Below are positions 63,188-64,000 of a stretch of 64,000 nt of DNA, one piece after another. Origin of the DNA: Lysobacter prati (GTDB lineage Bacteria; Pseudomonadota; Gammaproteobacteria; Xanthomonadales; Xanthomonadaceae); contig NZ_VLNV01000001.1 in the NCBI RefSeq assembly GCF_009765215.1, forward strand, positions 744,001-808,000. Reading direction: 5' to 3'. Position 1 is the first letter of the stretch. Every line of letters begins with the position of its first letter. A program made the translations under genes and the position numbers. The notes beneath the pieces were generated by a model. It was not told the DNA's origin. It did not search any database and was given only the letters and a program-made list of their open reading frames with translations.

Positions 63188-64000
63188 ATGAACGCAACGA
63201 AGGCAGTATCGAAGGCGCCCAGGCGCCTGCTCAGCGCCATGATCGCGGCCACGCTGGCCGCTGCCGGCAGCGCCGGCGCAGTGGAGATCAACACCGGCAA
63301 CCCGGACATCGTCCTGCGCTGGGACAACACCATCCGCGTCAACCTGGCCAATCGTGTCGAGAGCCAGGATGCCAGCATCCTCAACAGCCCGAACTACGAC
63401 GACGGCGATCGCAATTTCGACACCGGCATGGTGTCGGAGCGCTTCGACCTGCTGAGCGAGATGGACTTCGTCTACCAGGACCGCCTCGGCTTCCGCGTCA
63501 GCGCCGCCGGCTGGTACGACCTGGCCTACGAGAACCTCGACAACACCCACCTAGTCTCGTCCAACCACATGCGCGACGGACGCGCGGCGATCGGCCTGAG
63601 CGACGAGACCGATCGCTACTTCCACGGCCCGTCGGGCGAAGTCCTCGATGCGTTCGTGTTCGGCAAGTTCGATGTCGGTTCGATGCCGGTCAACGTCAAG
63701 CTCGGCCGCCACACCGTGTTCTGGGGCGAGGCGATGCTCAGCCCGGTGCACAGCCTCAGCTACGGCCAGTCGGCACTGGACCTGGGCAAGCTGTTCTCGG
63801 TCCCGGGCACGGAAGCCAAGGAACTGTTCCTGCCTCGCGAAGCGATCTCGGCACAGATGCAGGTCACGCCGGAACTGTCCTTCGCAGGTCAGTACTTCTT
63901 CGACTGGGAGCAGGCGCGCATTCCCGAATCCGGCTCCTTCCTCGGCTTCAACGACCATCTGCTTCGCGGTGGCGAGTCCTTCATCTTCAGTGCCGCGCCG
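63188..64000 (+). CDS. DUF1302 family outer-membrane protein, 3'-truncated
   Basis: The open frame runs to the window edge with 271 codons seen. A signal peptide (PRRLLSAMIAATLAAAGSAGA, shown by the hydrophobic stretch ending near residue 31) is followed by VEINTGNPDIVLRWDNTIRV, DFVYQDRLGFRVSAAGWYD, KLGRHTVFWGEAML and PGTEAKELFLPREAIS, typical of DUF1302 beta-barrel-like proteins. The start may be ATG 63188, GTG 63179 or ATG 63143 (all in frame). The family is usually next to a DUF1329 gene, which would lie outside. Confidence 0.85.
   Translation, partial: MNATKAVSKAPRRLLSAMIAATLAAAGSAGAVEINTGNPDIVLRWDNTIRVNLANRVESQDASILNSPNYDDGDRNFDTGMVSERFDLLSEMDFVYQDRLGFRVSAAGWYDLAYENLDNTHLVSSNHMRDGRAAIGLSDETDRYFHGPSGEVLDAFVFGKFDVGSMPVNVKLGRHTVFWGEAMLSPVHSLSYGQSALDLGKLFSVPGTEAKELFLPREAISAQMQVTPELSFAGQYFFDWEQARIPESGSFLGFNDHLLRGGESFIFSAAP

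Overview
The window is GC-rich, densely coded chromosomal DNA of a gammaproteobacterium. It is most likely Xanthomonadaceae (Lysobacter/Luteimonas/Xanthomonas-like). The clues are a cmk-rpsA-ihfB-lapA-lapB block, an rlmN-pilF-rodZ-yfgM-bamB-der block, a FadN-type beta-oxidation operon behind a PsrA-like TetR repressor, a C-minus L36, a proline/alanine-rich 'transmembrane repetitive' protein, and several families of small intergenic palindromes. Almost everything is core genome. I see no prophage, insertion sequence, CRISPR array, rRNA or tRNA gene.

Layout. 1-4.1 kb: the 3' three quarters of ppsA, an MscS channel, oligoribonuclease and a DUF2721 membrane protein. 4.1-8.7 kb: minus-strand tadA-guaA-guaB (guanine nucleotide synthesis plus tRNA inosine editing) and folD. 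8.8-9.9 kb: a DUF1244 protein and a membrane-anchored alpha/beta hydrolase. 9.9-14.3 kb: minus-strand der-mobA-moeA-moeB; MoeB has an N-terminal rhodanese domain. 14.5-19.9 kb: minus-strand ndk, rlmN, pilF, rodZ, yfgM, bamB (envelope and type IV pilus assembly). 20.0-24.4 kb: psrA-like regulator, fadB, fadA. 24.5-33.3 kb: a long minus-strand series, cmk-rpsA-ihfB-lapA-lapB-wbpL-like-wbpM-like-galU-csaA, joining translation genes to LPS/O-antigen initiation. 33.4-39.6 kb: rpmJ, a four-gene agmatine-to-putrescine operon, a TetR/hydrolase pair and a TraB-family membrane protein. 39.7-42.8 kb: a minor-pilin operon fimT-pilV-pilW-pilX-pilE with no pilY1. 43.0-50.7 kb: a tripartite-type efflux operon with one lipoprotein adaptor and two different RND permeases. 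51.0-51.8 kb: two small c-type cytochromes. 52.1-54.5 kb: nfuA and the transmembrane repetitive protein. 54.6-56.5 kb: pterin dehydratase, a lipoprotein TonB-C protein and rluC. 56.5-60.1 kb: rne with a 431-base leader. 60.2-64 kb: a GacA/UvrY-type regulator, an M28 peptidase, a PEP-mutase-like enzyme and the start of a DUF1302 outer-membrane protein.

Many minus-strand neighbours overlap stop-to-start (TGATG, ATGA or GTGA), implying translational coupling: guaA/tadA, yfgM/bamB, pilF/rodZ, wbpM/galU and pilV/W/X/E. The observations I rate highest are (i) the RND pair in which one permease keeps the AcrB-type proton-relay residues (Asp-Asp and Lys) while its partner has Asp-Asn and Asn; (ii) the pilY1-less minor-pilin operon; (iii) an ihfB-to-wbpM interval that resembles the frame of the Pseudomonas O-antigen locus without its cassette; (iv) the unexplained Pro/Ala-rich membrane protein coupled to nfuA; and (v) several perfect palindromes and leader hairpins at regulatory positions. 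No complete undescribed system was evident. Start codons were chosen by family length, ribosome-binding sites and neighbour overlap; no database search was possible.
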